64,000 bases of DNA, taken from assembly GCA_044337705.1 (NCBI GenBank), contig JBIINB010000002.1:42684-106683 (forward strand), in the 5' to 3' direction. This document shows positions 55,084-63,508 of this stretch, one piece after another (position 1 is the stretch's first letter; every line of letters starts with the position of its first letter). Origin of the DNA: JBEISR01 sp044337705 (GTDB lineage: Bacteria > Planctomycetota > Planctomycetia > Pirellulales > Pirellulaceae). Below the pieces are notes generated by a model. The model was not told the DNA's origin and did no database searches. It saw nothing but the letters and a program-made list of their open reading frames with translations. The translations under genes were made by a program, and so were the position numbers.

Positions 55084-56016
55084 ATGCATTTCTGCTCGAT
55101 TCGTTCCTCTCTGGCATTTCGCCTGTTGGTGCTGCTTTTCGCCTTGGTGCTCGTTGCAACGTCGTCGGGCGAGGAGTCGATGCGAGTCCCCCTTTGGCCT
55201 GGCATACCGCCTGGGGATGTAGGGAGGCAGATCCCGCCTGAAGTGGATGATGCCATCGCAAAGCCTTCGCCAGTGGCCGGCCAGCCAATCCAGCGTATCG
55301 CTAACGTCAGCCATCCGGAGTTGATCGTATTTCCGGCCGCCGATCGCCAGACGCCTAGTCCTGCCGTGGTGATCTGTCCAGGTGGTGCCTACCAGATTCT
55401 GGCGCTCGATTTGGAAGGTACCGAAGTCGCAAAGTGGCTGCAGTCGCTCGGTATCACCGCCGTCGTGCTCAAGTACCGCGTTCCCGCCAGGGATCCCAAT
55501 CGCCGCTGGGAAGCGGCTTTACAGGATGCCCAGCGTGCCATGCGACTGGTCCGTTCCCGAGCCCAGGAGTGGGGGATCGACCCCCAGCGCGTCGGTATTC
55601 TCGGTTTCTCCGCTGGCGGCGACGCTGCTGCACGCACGATGCTGACCCCGGATGCTCTGTACGAATCGGTCGATGCCGCGGATCAATTACCGATTGCACC
55701 CAATCTCGGCATCCTGGTGTACCCCGCTTACCTGGTCGAAGGCGATCCTCTTCAGCTTCGGAAAGACCTTTCCGTCACACCCAAGTCACCTCCCGCTTTC
55801 CTGGTGCATGCCCTCGACGATCCCGTGGTGATGGAGAGTAGCCTCCAGCTGTTCTCCGCTTATCGTCAGGCCAAGGTCCCGGCCGAACTTCATATCTTCG
55901 ATCGTGGCGGTCACGGATATGGACTGCGGCCGACCGAGGCGCCGGTGACACGCTGGAGTGAAGCCTGCGAGAGGTGGCTGGAAAGGCATGGGTGGGTTGC
56001 ATCGAAGCAGGACTGA
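55084..56016 (+). CDS. Exported alpha/beta hydrolase (esterase/lipase-like)
   Basis: 310 residues. The signal peptide is RSSLAFRLLVLLFALVLVAT. The enzyme body shows VVICPGGAYQILALDLEGTE (oxyanion-hole Gly-Gly), nucleophile GILGFSAGGDAAART (Ser176), an acid in VHALDDPVVM and the catalytic His in FDRGGHGYGL. This is the pattern of the planctomycete BD-FAE/acetylxylan-esterase-like hydrolases, so deacetylation of plant or algal polysaccharide is a reasonable guess. ATG 55084 begins the signal; the open frame extends about 60 residues further upstream with no signal-like content. Confidence 0.88.
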   Translation: MHFCSIRSSLAFRLLVLLFALVLVATSSGEESMRVPLWPGIPPGDVGRQIPPEVDDAIAKPSPVAGQPIQRIANVSHPELIVFPAADRQTPSPAVVICPGGAYQILALDLEGTEVAKWLQSLGITAVVLKYRVPARDPNRRWEAALQDAQRAMRLVRSRAQEWGIDPQRVGILGFSAGGDAAARTMLTPDALYESVDAADQLPIAPNLGILVYPAYLVEGDPLQLRKDLSVTPKSPPAFLVHALDDPVVMESSLQLFSAYRQAKVPAELHIFDRGGHGYGLRPTEAPVTRWSEACERWLERHGWVASKQD

Positions 56017-56091
56017 CAGTCGAACAGGTATTCGTCAGGGCAGTCGTACTCGCACTCAGTCCAGCGGTACTAGTATTCGAAAGGATCGCTG

Positions 56092-56496
56092 GTGACAGAG
56101 CCGACCTTCGACCATGAACGACTCGACGTATATCGTCCTTCTATTGCCTACTTTGCATTCTCGTATCAAGTTGCTCGATCGCTCACAGGTGTCAACCGGC
56201 AAGCTCGCGATCCATGGCTTTGCGCGGCCCAATCGATTCCGTTCAATATTGCCGAGGGCAACGGTGAACAATGCCGCGAAGATAAAAATCGGTTCTTCGA
56301 GATTGCACGGGGCTCCACTCTCGAATGCGCGTCAATTCACGATGTGCTGCGTGTCTGCGATGCGATTACTGCGGATGCGAACCAGTTCGGCAAATCTAAG
56401 TTGAAACGAATCGTATCGATGTTGACTCGACTGACCCAACGAACCACAGGGGTATCGGAGGATCGAATCGAGTGCGAGCCGATTGTGGAATCCTGA
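56092..56496 (+). CDS. Four-helix-bundle protein (23S rRNA intervening-sequence protein family)
   Basis: 134 residues. FDHERLDVYRPSIAYFAFSY, then ARDPWLCAAQSIPFNIAEGN, then ENRFFEIARGSTLECASIHD-like text (DKNRFFEIARGSTLECASIH) match the small IVP/bAvd family of four-helix bundles. Such proteins were named from insertions in 23S rRNA genes and serve as accessory proteins in diversity-generating retroelements, but most are free-standing and of unknown role. No rRNA or reverse transcriptase lies nearby. The start is GTG 56092 with AAGGA 6 bases upstream. Confidence 0.88.
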   Translation: MTEPTFDHERLDVYRPSIAYFAFSYQVARSLTGVNRQARDPWLCAAQSIPFNIAEGNGEQCREDKNRFFEIARGSTLECASIHDVLRVCDAITADANQFGKSKLKRIVSMLTRLTQRTTGVSEDRIECEPIVES

Positions 56497-56649
56497 CGAA
56501 CAAAGCGATGCAAAAGGAGCGGAAATGGCGTTCCGATTTTTCAGGAATTTCGAGATCACCGGCACCATGTCCGCCTGTTGATCACTACTGTTCATTCGTT
56601 TTCGCGATGCGCATTCGGGAATGTCCTCGCAGTATTTAGGCGACTAGTC

Positions 56650-58416
56650 ATGATGTGCAGGGCTGCAATCTCGGCAATCGAGCAAATGTCCAGAAATCAG
56701 AGGTGTCTGCTCTGGATCTTCGCTGCCGCCATCGCCTGCTCGCTCCTCCACCCTTCCCTCCTGAGCGCGCAAGCCCCACCGATCGATGGCCAGGAAATGG
56801 CTCGCACCCTGGCCGTACTGCCGCCTGAGGGGCGGCAGAGAAATCGAAGCGATGCGGGGGGATTTGCCGAGGCGTCCCAGATCGCTGCGCGATGGCTGGC
56901 GAAGGCGAAGCAACATAGAGACGCCGGCAGCCTCGCTGCGACCTATCGTTCGCTGTGGTTTGCGTGGGCCCAGCAACCCGAACAGACGGAGCTCAAAAAG
57001 CTGCTAAGAGACGAGTTGGACGGCTGGGGAATCAAAAAAGTGCAATCCCGCAGCAATCTCCCGCAACCCTCGCTCCAGTGGCCGGCCGGATCCTACACAC
57101 GGATCGAGACACGGCACTTTGACATACTCAGCCAAGCACCTACGCAGGTTTCGGGGCAAATCGCAGAGGCGGCCGAGGAAACATTTCTGTTATGGAAGCA
57201 AATCTACCCGGAAGCGTGGTTGACCCAAGAGGCGCTTGAGAGTCGTTGGAACAACGTCGATTCGCCCAGGAGTGTCACCACGCCAGAGGGCAGCGCGATG
57301 CGCGTGGTGATCTGCCGCGACGCAGCCAGTTACCAGAAACTGCTTGCACAGATCGACCCAAGAGTCTCGCTTTCAACAGGTTACTATCACCCAGGAACCC
57401 GGCAGACGATTCTTTATTGGTCGCCTCCCGAATCGCTTGCAACACTCCGCCACGAGCTGACGCATCAGTTTTTTCAGGAGGCAGCGCGATGGAAGATTCG
57501 ATTTGATCCCGACCAGAGTCCTGGCGTATGGGCGGTGGAGGGAGCCGCGATGTTCCTGGAGTCAGCAACGCCCCGAACCAACGGGCGCAGCCGAATCGTA
57601 CAGTGTGGTGGGTGGGACGCGGAGCGACTGCAGCCTGCGCGCTACCGGCGATTGCTGAGTAAGTTTTGGATCCCCATCGATCAACTGCATCAGGCCAACG
57701 GGGAGACGCTTCAGGGAATGGAAGATCTCCCCGCCTGGTACAGTCATTCGGCTGGCCTCTCGCAGTGGATGTTGGAAGCCTCCCCGGAAAGCAGCAGCGA
57801 CTGGATCGAATACCTGCGCCGCGTCTACGAAGAGGACCAACCCGACCCAGAGGCTTTGAGGCCACAGGGCAAGCAGCAGCCCTCGCTCCAGGCAGGCTAC
57901 GATCGCTTCCTGAATGTTCCCGCAGAGCAGATCGCAGAACGTTTGGGTGGCATTGGTCGCCGTTCGGTTGTTCTCCCCCTACAGCCGGAGGTCACCAGTT
58001 CGCTGTTCGCCGGTTGGTCTGAGGAGGCGAGGAACCTACAGTGGCTGGATCTTTCCGGAACCCAGGTAGATGATGCGCTGTTCACCGCGTCGGGTGTGAG
58101 TTGGGCGGTGGAGCGATTGGGGTTGGAGCGGACAAAGGTCGGCGACGAGGGGCTTCAAGCGATCGCCCGGATCGATCGGCTTCGGGAACTCGATCTGTCC
58201 AATTGCTCCATCACCGATCAAGGTGTGGCCAGCCTTGCTGGTCACACGCGACTGGAAACTTTGTGGCTGACCGATTGTCCCATCAGCGATGCATCCGTCG
58301 AATCGTTGGTGCGCATCCCCAAGCTGAAGGAAGTTCATCTCGAGGGAACCGGGCTGAGCGACCAGGCGCGCGATCGGTTGATCGAACTCATGGCCAAACG
58401 CAAGAATCGCCGATGA
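56650..58416 (+). CDS. Exported HExxH metallopeptidase-like protein with C-terminal leucine-rich repeats
   Basis: 588 residues. A signal segment (CLLWIFAAAIACSLLHPSLL) is followed by an unknown N-domain, then the zinc motif RHELTHQFF (His268, Glu269, His272) and a third ligand Glu297 in WAVEGAAMFLES, the gluzincin arrangement of peptidase MA-like or DUF1570 proteins. The last 110 residues are five leucine-rich repeats of 23-24 residues (LQWLDLSGTQVDDALF, LRELDLSNCSITDQGVASL, LETLWLTDCPISDASVESL). Proteolysis is inferred from the motif only. ATG 56686 or 56653 are alternative starts. The stop overlaps birA by four bases (ATGA). Confidence 0.8.
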   Translation: MMCRAAISAIEQMSRNQRCLLWIFAAAIACSLLHPSLLSAQAPPIDGQEMARTLAVLPPEGRQRNRSDAGGFAEASQIAARWLAKAKQHRDAGSLAATYRSLWFAWAQQPEQTELKKLLRDELDGWGIKKVQSRSNLPQPSLQWPAGSYTRIETRHFDILSQAPTQVSGQIAEAAEETFLLWKQIYPEAWLTQEALESRWNNVDSPRSVTTPEGSAMRVVICRDAASYQKLLAQIDPRVSLSTGYYHPGTRQTILYWSPPESLATLRHELTHQFFQEAARWKIRFDPDQSPGVWAVEGAAMFLESATPRTNGRSRIVQCGGWDAERLQPARYRRLLSKFWIPIDQLHQANGETLQGMEDLPAWYSHSAGLSQWMLEASPESSSDWIEYLRRVYEEDQPDPEALRPQGKQQPSLQAGYDRFLNVPAEQIAERLGGIGRRSVVLPLQPEVTSSLFAGWSEEARNLQWLDLSGTQVDDALFTASGVSWAVERLGLERTKVGDEGLQAIARIDRLRELDLSNCSITDQGVASLAGHTRLETLWLTDCPISDASVESLVRIPKLKEVHLEGTGLSDQARDRLIELMAKRKNRR

Positions 58417-59264
58417 CGCAATCGTCGCAGCAAGGTGTCCAGAACGCGGACCGGAGGGGGTGGATGGAGCGAGCGGAAGTTGATCCAAATGGCTGGTTGG
58501 AGCATTTCGTCTGGGAGCCACAGGTGGGAAGCACCAACGACCACGCCCGGCAGTGGCTGGAATCGCACCCTAAGGTCGATGGCCCCCTGCTGGTGGTGGC
58601 CGATAGGCAGACCGCCGGACGAGGACGAGGCGATCATCGATGGTGGTCGCCGGAGGGCTGCCTGATGGCTTCCATCGGTTGGAATCTCCCTCCCACGCCT
58701 CGCCGACCGGAAAATCGATCCCAGTGGGGGCTGATCGTAGGGCTTGCCGCTGCCGATGCGATCCACCCGGTCGTCCGTCCAGGTGTTGGCTTAAAATGGC
58801 CCAATGACCTCTATCTCCAAGGGCGAAAAGTGGCAGGAATCCTCGTTGAATCGCAGGGGAGGGGAGATCTGGTGATCGGGATCGGCGTCAACGTTTCCGT
58901 TGACTTCGCAGATGCCCCGGAGGAGGTTCGCCAGCGAGCCATCAGTTTGCAGCCCTATCTTCTCCAGCCAACCGACCGTTGCCAGCTCCTCGGGCGATTC
59001 CTGGGCTCCCTGGCCCGCACGATTCATCAATGGCAGACCGACCCGGACTTCCTGTTTGAGTCGTGGCAAAACTACTGCCTGCTGCGAGGCAAGCAGATTC
59101 GCGTCGAAGAGTTGCATCGGACAACCGAAGGTCGCTGTCAGGGGATTGATCCTCAGGGAAGGCTAGTGGTGCAGCCGGACCGGGGCGAGCCGATTTCGGT
59201 TCTGTCGGCGACGATTCTCCCGCTGGAACCACTCGACAGAGTCGCTCATCCCGGAATACTGTAG
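58413..59264 (+). CDS. birA: Biotin-[acetyl-CoA-carboxylase] ligase
   Basis: 283 residues. The biotin/ATP pocket is GSTNDHARQW, TAGRGRGDHRWWSPEG, and the catalytic lysine region KWPNDLYLQGRKVAGILVES. There is no N-terminal DNA-binding helix-turn-helix, so it is the monofunctional type and does not regulate biotin synthesis. It attaches biotin to the carboxyl carrier protein. ATG 58413 overlaps the preceding stop (ATGA); translation coupling with an exported peptidase-like protein is curious but may be positional only. Confidence 0.92.
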   Translation: MTQSSQQGVQNADRRGWMERAEVDPNGWLEHFVWEPQVGSTNDHARQWLESHPKVDGPLLVVADRQTAGRGRGDHRWWSPEGCLMASIGWNLPPTPRRPENRSQWGLIVGLAAADAIHPVVRPGVGLKWPNDLYLQGRKVAGILVESQGRGDLVIGIGVNVSVDFADAPEEVRQRAISLQPYLLQPTDRCQLLGRFLGSLARTIHQWQTDPDFLFESWQNYCLLRGKQIRVEELHRTTEGRCQGIDPQGRLVVQPDRGEPISVLSATILPLEPLDRVAHPGIL

Positions 59265-59342
59265 GAACGGCTGGCGACGTCCCGATGGCACGAAGCTGGA
59301 GCAGGCAGCTCGCCGCCTCTAAGTTCTTGGAAGGTTATTTTG

Positions 59343-61388
59343 ATGCCCCAAAAGCGATTGCTGGTCACCGCCGCTCTTCCCTACGCCAATGGTCCTATCC
59401 ATCTGGGGCACCTAGTGGAATCGATTCAGACGGACATCTTTGTCCGTTTTCAGCGGATGCAGGGGCGAGAGGTGCTGTTCGTCTGCGCCGACGACACGCA
59501 CGGCACGGCGATCATGATGCGAGCCAGGCAGGAAGGGCGAAGCGAAGAGGCGCTGATCGAGGAAATGAGCCGTCGGCACCAGTCCGACTTCGCTGCATTT
59601 TCGATCAGTTTTGACCACTATGGAAGCACTCACTCGGAAGAGAACCGTCAGCTGTGCCATCGCTTCTGGAAGTCGATGCGCGATGCGGGCAGGGTGGTGC
59701 AGCGGGATGTGGTTCAGCTATACGATCCTCAAGCGGGCACCTTCCTGGCCGATCGTTTCGTCAAGGGGACCTGCCCAAAGTGCGGGAGCCCCGATCAGTT
59801 CGGCGATAACTGCATCAAATGCAACGCCACCTACAACGCATCGGAATTGATCGATCCGGTCAGCAAGCTGTCTGGGGCGACTCCCGAAGTGCGCAGCGCT
59901 CCCCATTGGTTCATCGAACTGGAACCGCTGCGGGAAACTCTGGAAAATTGGATTGGCCATTCCGGGGCACTTCAGACCGAAGTGGCCAACTACCTGAAAG
60001 GGAATTTCCTCTCGGAAACGCTTAAGGATTGGGATGTTTCCCGACCAGCACCCTATTTCGGTTTTGAAATTCCTGATGCCCCTGGGCATTACTGGTATGT
60101 CTGGTTCGATGCACCGATAGGCTACATCGCCAGCACCTCGCAGTGGTGTCAGGCCAACGGCCAGACGTGGGAGCGATGGTGGAACTCCGAAGAAGCCGAG
60201 GTCCATCACTTCATCGGCAAGGATATCACCTACTTCCATACCCTCTTCTGGCCAGGCATGCTGCACACTGCGGGATTGCCGCTTCCCTCGCAGGTCCATA
60301 TCCATGGGTTCCTGACGGTCGGCGGAGAAAAAATGTCCAAGAGCGCCGGAACCCTTGTGAAGGCTGCGACCTACCTCGATCATTTGGATCCTTCTTACTT
60401 GCGTTACTACTACGCCAGCAAGCTGGGGCCAGGCCTGGATGACCTCGATCTGAACCTGGAAGAGTTTGTGCTGAAGGTCAATGCCGACGTCGTCAACAAG
60501 GTGGTAAACCTCGCCAGCCGCACGGCTCGTTTCGCTCAATCGACTGGCCTCTCGACGATCTATCCTCACGATGGTGGACTTTTTCAGGCGGCCGCACGAG
60601 CTGGGGAGTCGATAGCGCAGGCGTATCACGAAGGAGATACAGCCAAGGCGATGCGATTGGTGATGGAACTGGCCGATCAGGCCAATCCGTATGTCGAGAA
60701 CGCCAAGCCTTGGCTGCTTCAGAAAGACCCGTCCGAACAGCAGAGGCTGCAGGATGTCTGCACCATCGCGCTGAATCTCTTCCGGCAACTTGCCATCTAT
60801 CTGGCACCGGTTTTGCCGAAGCTAGCTGAGCAATGCGGTACACTGATGGGAGGCCCGATCGTCACTTGGTCTCAAAGCCAACAACCGCTGGTCGGTACCC
60901 CTGTAGCACCATTTGAACACTTGATGCAGCGCGTGACGCGCGAGAAAGTCGACGCCATGATGGAACAAAGCGCCCAGGAAGCTCAGCAAGAGAATCCGGC
61001 TCAGTCCCCCTCGATTCCTGTCGATAGCGACCAGTATCTGAATGCCGAGCCGCTAGCGGAAACTTGTACGATCGAAGACTTTGCCAAAGTCGATCTGCGG
61101 GTCGCAAGAATCCTCCAAGCGGAACATGTCCCCGAGGCCAGAAAGCTACTGAAATTGACAGTCAGCCTGGGCGGGAACCACGTGAGGACGGTCTTCGCCG
61201 GGATCAAGGCGGCCTATGAACCGGAAGCTTTAGTGGGGCGCTTGGTGGTGATCGTCGCCAATCTGCAACCGCGCCAGATGAAATTTGGGCTCAGTGAGGG
61301 GATGGTGACTGCTGCAGGAGCAGGTGGTGCCGAAGTCTTCTTGCTGGCAGTCGACTCGGGTGCCGCTCCCGGCATGCGCGTCCACTAA
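59343..61388 (+). CDS. metG: Methionine-tRNA ligase
   Basis: 681 residues. Class I motifs are HLGH (20-23) and KMSKS (about 330). A zinc knuckle CPKCGSPDQFGDNCIKC lies in the CP insertion. The alpha-helical anticodon domain follows, then a C-terminal EMAP-II-type tRNA-binding domain (FAKVDLRVARILQAEHVPEA) that permits dimerisation. GGAAGG is 8 bases before ATG 59343. It is 78 bases behind birA and 49 before rimO. Confidence 0.97.
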   Translation: MPQKRLLVTAALPYANGPIHLGHLVESIQTDIFVRFQRMQGREVLFVCADDTHGTAIMMRARQEGRSEEALIEEMSRRHQSDFAAFSISFDHYGSTHSEENRQLCHRFWKSMRDAGRVVQRDVVQLYDPQAGTFLADRFVKGTCPKCGSPDQFGDNCIKCNATYNASELIDPVSKLSGATPEVRSAPHWFIELEPLRETLENWIGHSGALQTEVANYLKGNFLSETLKDWDVSRPAPYFGFEIPDAPGHYWYVWFDAPIGYIASTSQWCQANGQTWERWWNSEEAEVHHFIGKDITYFHTLFWPGMLHTAGLPLPSQVHIHGFLTVGGEKMSKSAGTLVKAATYLDHLDPSYLRYYYASKLGPGLDDLDLNLEEFVLKVNADVVNKVVNLASRTARFAQSTGLSTIYPHDGGLFQAAARAGESIAQAYHEGDTAKAMRLVMELADQANPYVENAKPWLLQKDPSEQQRLQDVCTIALNLFRQLAIYLAPVLPKLAEQCGTLMGGPIVTWSQSQQPLVGTPVAPFEHLMQRVTREKVDAMMEQSAQEAQQENPAQSPSIPVDSDQYLNAEPLAETCTIEDFAKVDLRVARILQAEHVPEARKLLKLTVSLGGNHVRTVFAGIKAAYEPEALVGRLVVIVANLQPRQMKFGLSEGMVTAAGAGGAEVFLLAVDSGAAPGMRVH

Positions 61389-61437
61389 GTCTTCCCCTTC
61401 CCTCGCTCGCTCCACGCAACCCCAGAGCTCGCCTTCA

Positions 61438-62874
61438 ATGGATCAGAAATCACTGCCGATTGTTCAGCAGTCTCCCTCCTGCAGTCAACCCAGCCTTGAG
61501 CAGATCGAGCGATCGGGGGTAAAGGGACGATATGCCTTTGTCAGTCTCGGCTGCCCGAAGAACTTGGTCGACAGCGAAAAGATGCTCGGCGTGCTGCAGC
61601 AGGACGGGTATCAGTTGACCGCCGATGTCGAAGGAAGTGACTTTGTCGTCATCAATACCTGCGCGTTCATCGACAGCGCCCGCAAAGAATCGATGTCGGC
61701 CATCGATCAGATGCTGGAATTGAAAAAGCAGGGAAAGATCAAGGGTGTTCTGGTATCTGGCTGCTTGGCCGAGCGACAGCGGGAAGCGCTGCTGCAAGCT
61801 AGACCGGAGATCGATGGACTGATCGGTGTCTTTGGCCGTGAAGAAATCAGCCATATGGCCGATCGTATTCTAGGTGGGATTGAGGAACAGAGGACGGTGT
61901 TTCGGCCAGCGCCCATCCGCGCGCTACCCGATGATCATCGCGTGCGTGTTACACCCCGGCATTTCGCCTATTTGAAGATCTCGGAAGGTTGCGACCGACT
62001 CTGTACCTTCTGCGCCATTCCTAAGATGCGAGGCAAACACGCAAGCAAACCGATGCCGTTGATTCTCGACGAAGCGAAGGAGCTGATTGCGTCGGGAGTA
62101 CGGGAATTGATTGTCGTGGCACAGGATACCACCTATTACGGGATCGACTCCCATGGACAGTCGCAGCTTAGGATTCTCCTGGAACAGCTCGACCAGTTAG
62201 AGGGGCTCGATTGGATCCGTCTGATGTATTTCTATCCGATGCACATCGACCAGCCGCTGATCGACTCGATCGCCTCGGCCAGACGCATTGTTCCCTACAT
62301 CGATATTCCACTGCAGCATATCAACGACACCATGCTGCGTCGCATGTCACGCCGCGTCGATCGCTCACAAACCGAAACACTGCTGGGGAAACTGCGAGCC
62401 GGAATTCCGAATCTGGTGCTTCGCACGACCTTCATCGCGGGCTTTCCCGGGGAGACGGACGAGCAGTTCGAGGAATTGGCGGAGTTCATCGAGAAGACCA
62501 GGTTCGAGCGATTGGGGGTCTTTACCTATTCACTAGAACCGGACACGCCAGCGGCCAAGCTGGATGGCCATCTTCCCGAGAGAATCAAAAAAGAACGTCG
62601 TAACCATCTGATGGCGATTCAGCAGCAGCAGGCGTTCGAATTCTGTGATTCCCGATTGGGCTCCAGGCAGGATGTGCTGATCGACCGGCAGGTCGATGCA
62701 CAGAAGGGGATCTGGGCTGGGCGCTCCAAAGCCGATGCCCCCGATGTCGATGCGTTGGTCTATGTCACCGCTCAACCAGAACAGAAAGTGACCACAGGGA
62801 GCCTGGTGACCTGCGAGATTGTTGGTCACGAACAGTATGACGCCCTGGCTGTTCCCATCGCAGAAGCGCGGTAG
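61438..62874 (+). CDS. rimO: Ribosomal protein S12 methylthiotransferase RimO
   Basis: 478 residues. The N-terminal MTTase cluster cysteines are in SLGCPKNLVDSEKMLG, INTCAFIDSARKES and SGCLAERQRE. The radical-SAM triad is CDRLCTFC (Cys185, 189, 192) in ISEGCDRLCTFCAIPKMRG, and the C-terminal TRAM domain follows. CPKNLVDSE plus AIPKMRG separates RimO from MiaB. It adds a methylthio group to an Asp in S12, encoded by rpsL in this window at 54180. The start follows a poor ribosome-binding region; ATG 61438 is used because the remaining upstream frame overlaps metG. Confidence 0.95.
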   Translation: MDQKSLPIVQQSPSCSQPSLEQIERSGVKGRYAFVSLGCPKNLVDSEKMLGVLQQDGYQLTADVEGSDFVVINTCAFIDSARKESMSAIDQMLELKKQGKIKGVLVSGCLAERQREALLQARPEIDGLIGVFGREEISHMADRILGGIEEQRTVFRPAPIRALPDDHRVRVTPRHFAYLKISEGCDRLCTFCAIPKMRGKHASKPMPLILDEAKELIASGVRELIVVAQDTTYYGIDSHGQSQLRILLEQLDQLEGLDWIRLMYFYPMHIDQPLIDSIASARRIVPYIDIPLQHINDTMLRRMSRRVDRSQTETLLGKLRAGIPNLVLRTTFIAGFPGETDEQFEELAEFIEKTRFERLGVFTYSLEPDTPAAKLDGHLPERIKKERRNHLMAIQQQQAFEFCDSRLGSRQDVLIDRQVDAQKGIWAGRSKADAPDVDALVYVTAQPEQKVTTGSLVTCEIVGHEQYDALAVPIAEAR

Positions 62875-62909
62875 GTTGCAGCGCATGCAGAGATAACAGC
62901 GAGCCATCC

Positions 62910-63491
62910 ATGTCGATCTTTTCGCCTTCGACTTCGAATTGGAATGTTCCCAACACTCTGTCGATCGTCCGTCTGTTGCTGGCCATATGTGTCTGCTACT
63001 GGTTGGAGCAATCCCAGTTTCTGCTGGCTCTAGTCGGTTTTGTCGTCGCCGTCTCCACCGACTGGATCGATGGCTATTGGGCTAGGCGATTCCAGCAGGT
63101 CACCAAGCTCGGACGGATCCTCGATCCCTTTGTGGATAAGGTGATCATTGCGGGAGCGATGATTGGGCTGGCGCGGTTTCCCGAGAGTGGTCTGGCTCCC
63201 TGGATGGCAACCCTGGTGGTCGCTCGTGAATTGCTGGTGACCAGCTTGCGAGGGATGGTTGAGGGGAAGGGGGGAGACTTTTCTGCGAAGACACTCGGCA
63301 AATGGAAAATGGTCGCTCAGTGTGCGGCGGTGATCGCCTGCCTAGCAAGTCTGCTGAAGTGGATCGACTTTCCTGGTTGGCCTGCGGCCCGTACGGCTAT
63401 TATCGGCTTGGCGATTCTGCTGACGGTGGTTTCCGCCGTTCAGTACATCCAGATCGCCCTGAAAGGCAATACTTCCTCCGGCAACTCCTGA
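62910..63491 (+). CDS. pgsA: CDP-diacylglycerol-glycerol-3-phosphate 3-phosphatidyltransferase
   Basis: 193 residues with several transmembrane helices. The CDP-alcohol phosphotransferase motif D-G-x2-A-R-x8-G-x3-D-x3-D is complete at residues 54-76 (Asp54, Asp72, Asp76). VPNTLSIVRLLLA at the start is also typical. It makes phosphatidylglycerol phosphate, the first committed step to phosphatidylglycerol and cardiolipin. It follows rimO by 35 bases. The tandem repeat array begins about 18 bases after its stop. Confidence 0.93.
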   Translation: MSIFSPSTSNWNVPNTLSIVRLLLAICVCYWLEQSQFLLALVGFVVAVSTDWIDGYWARRFQQVTKLGRILDPFVDKVIIAGAMIGLARFPESGLAPWMATLVVARELLVTSLRGMVEGKGGDFSAKTLGKWKMVAQCAAVIACLASLLKWIDFPGWPAARTAIIGLAILLTVVSAVQYIQIALKGNTSSGNS

Positions 63492-63508
63492 GCACAACCG
63501 TCAACTTC

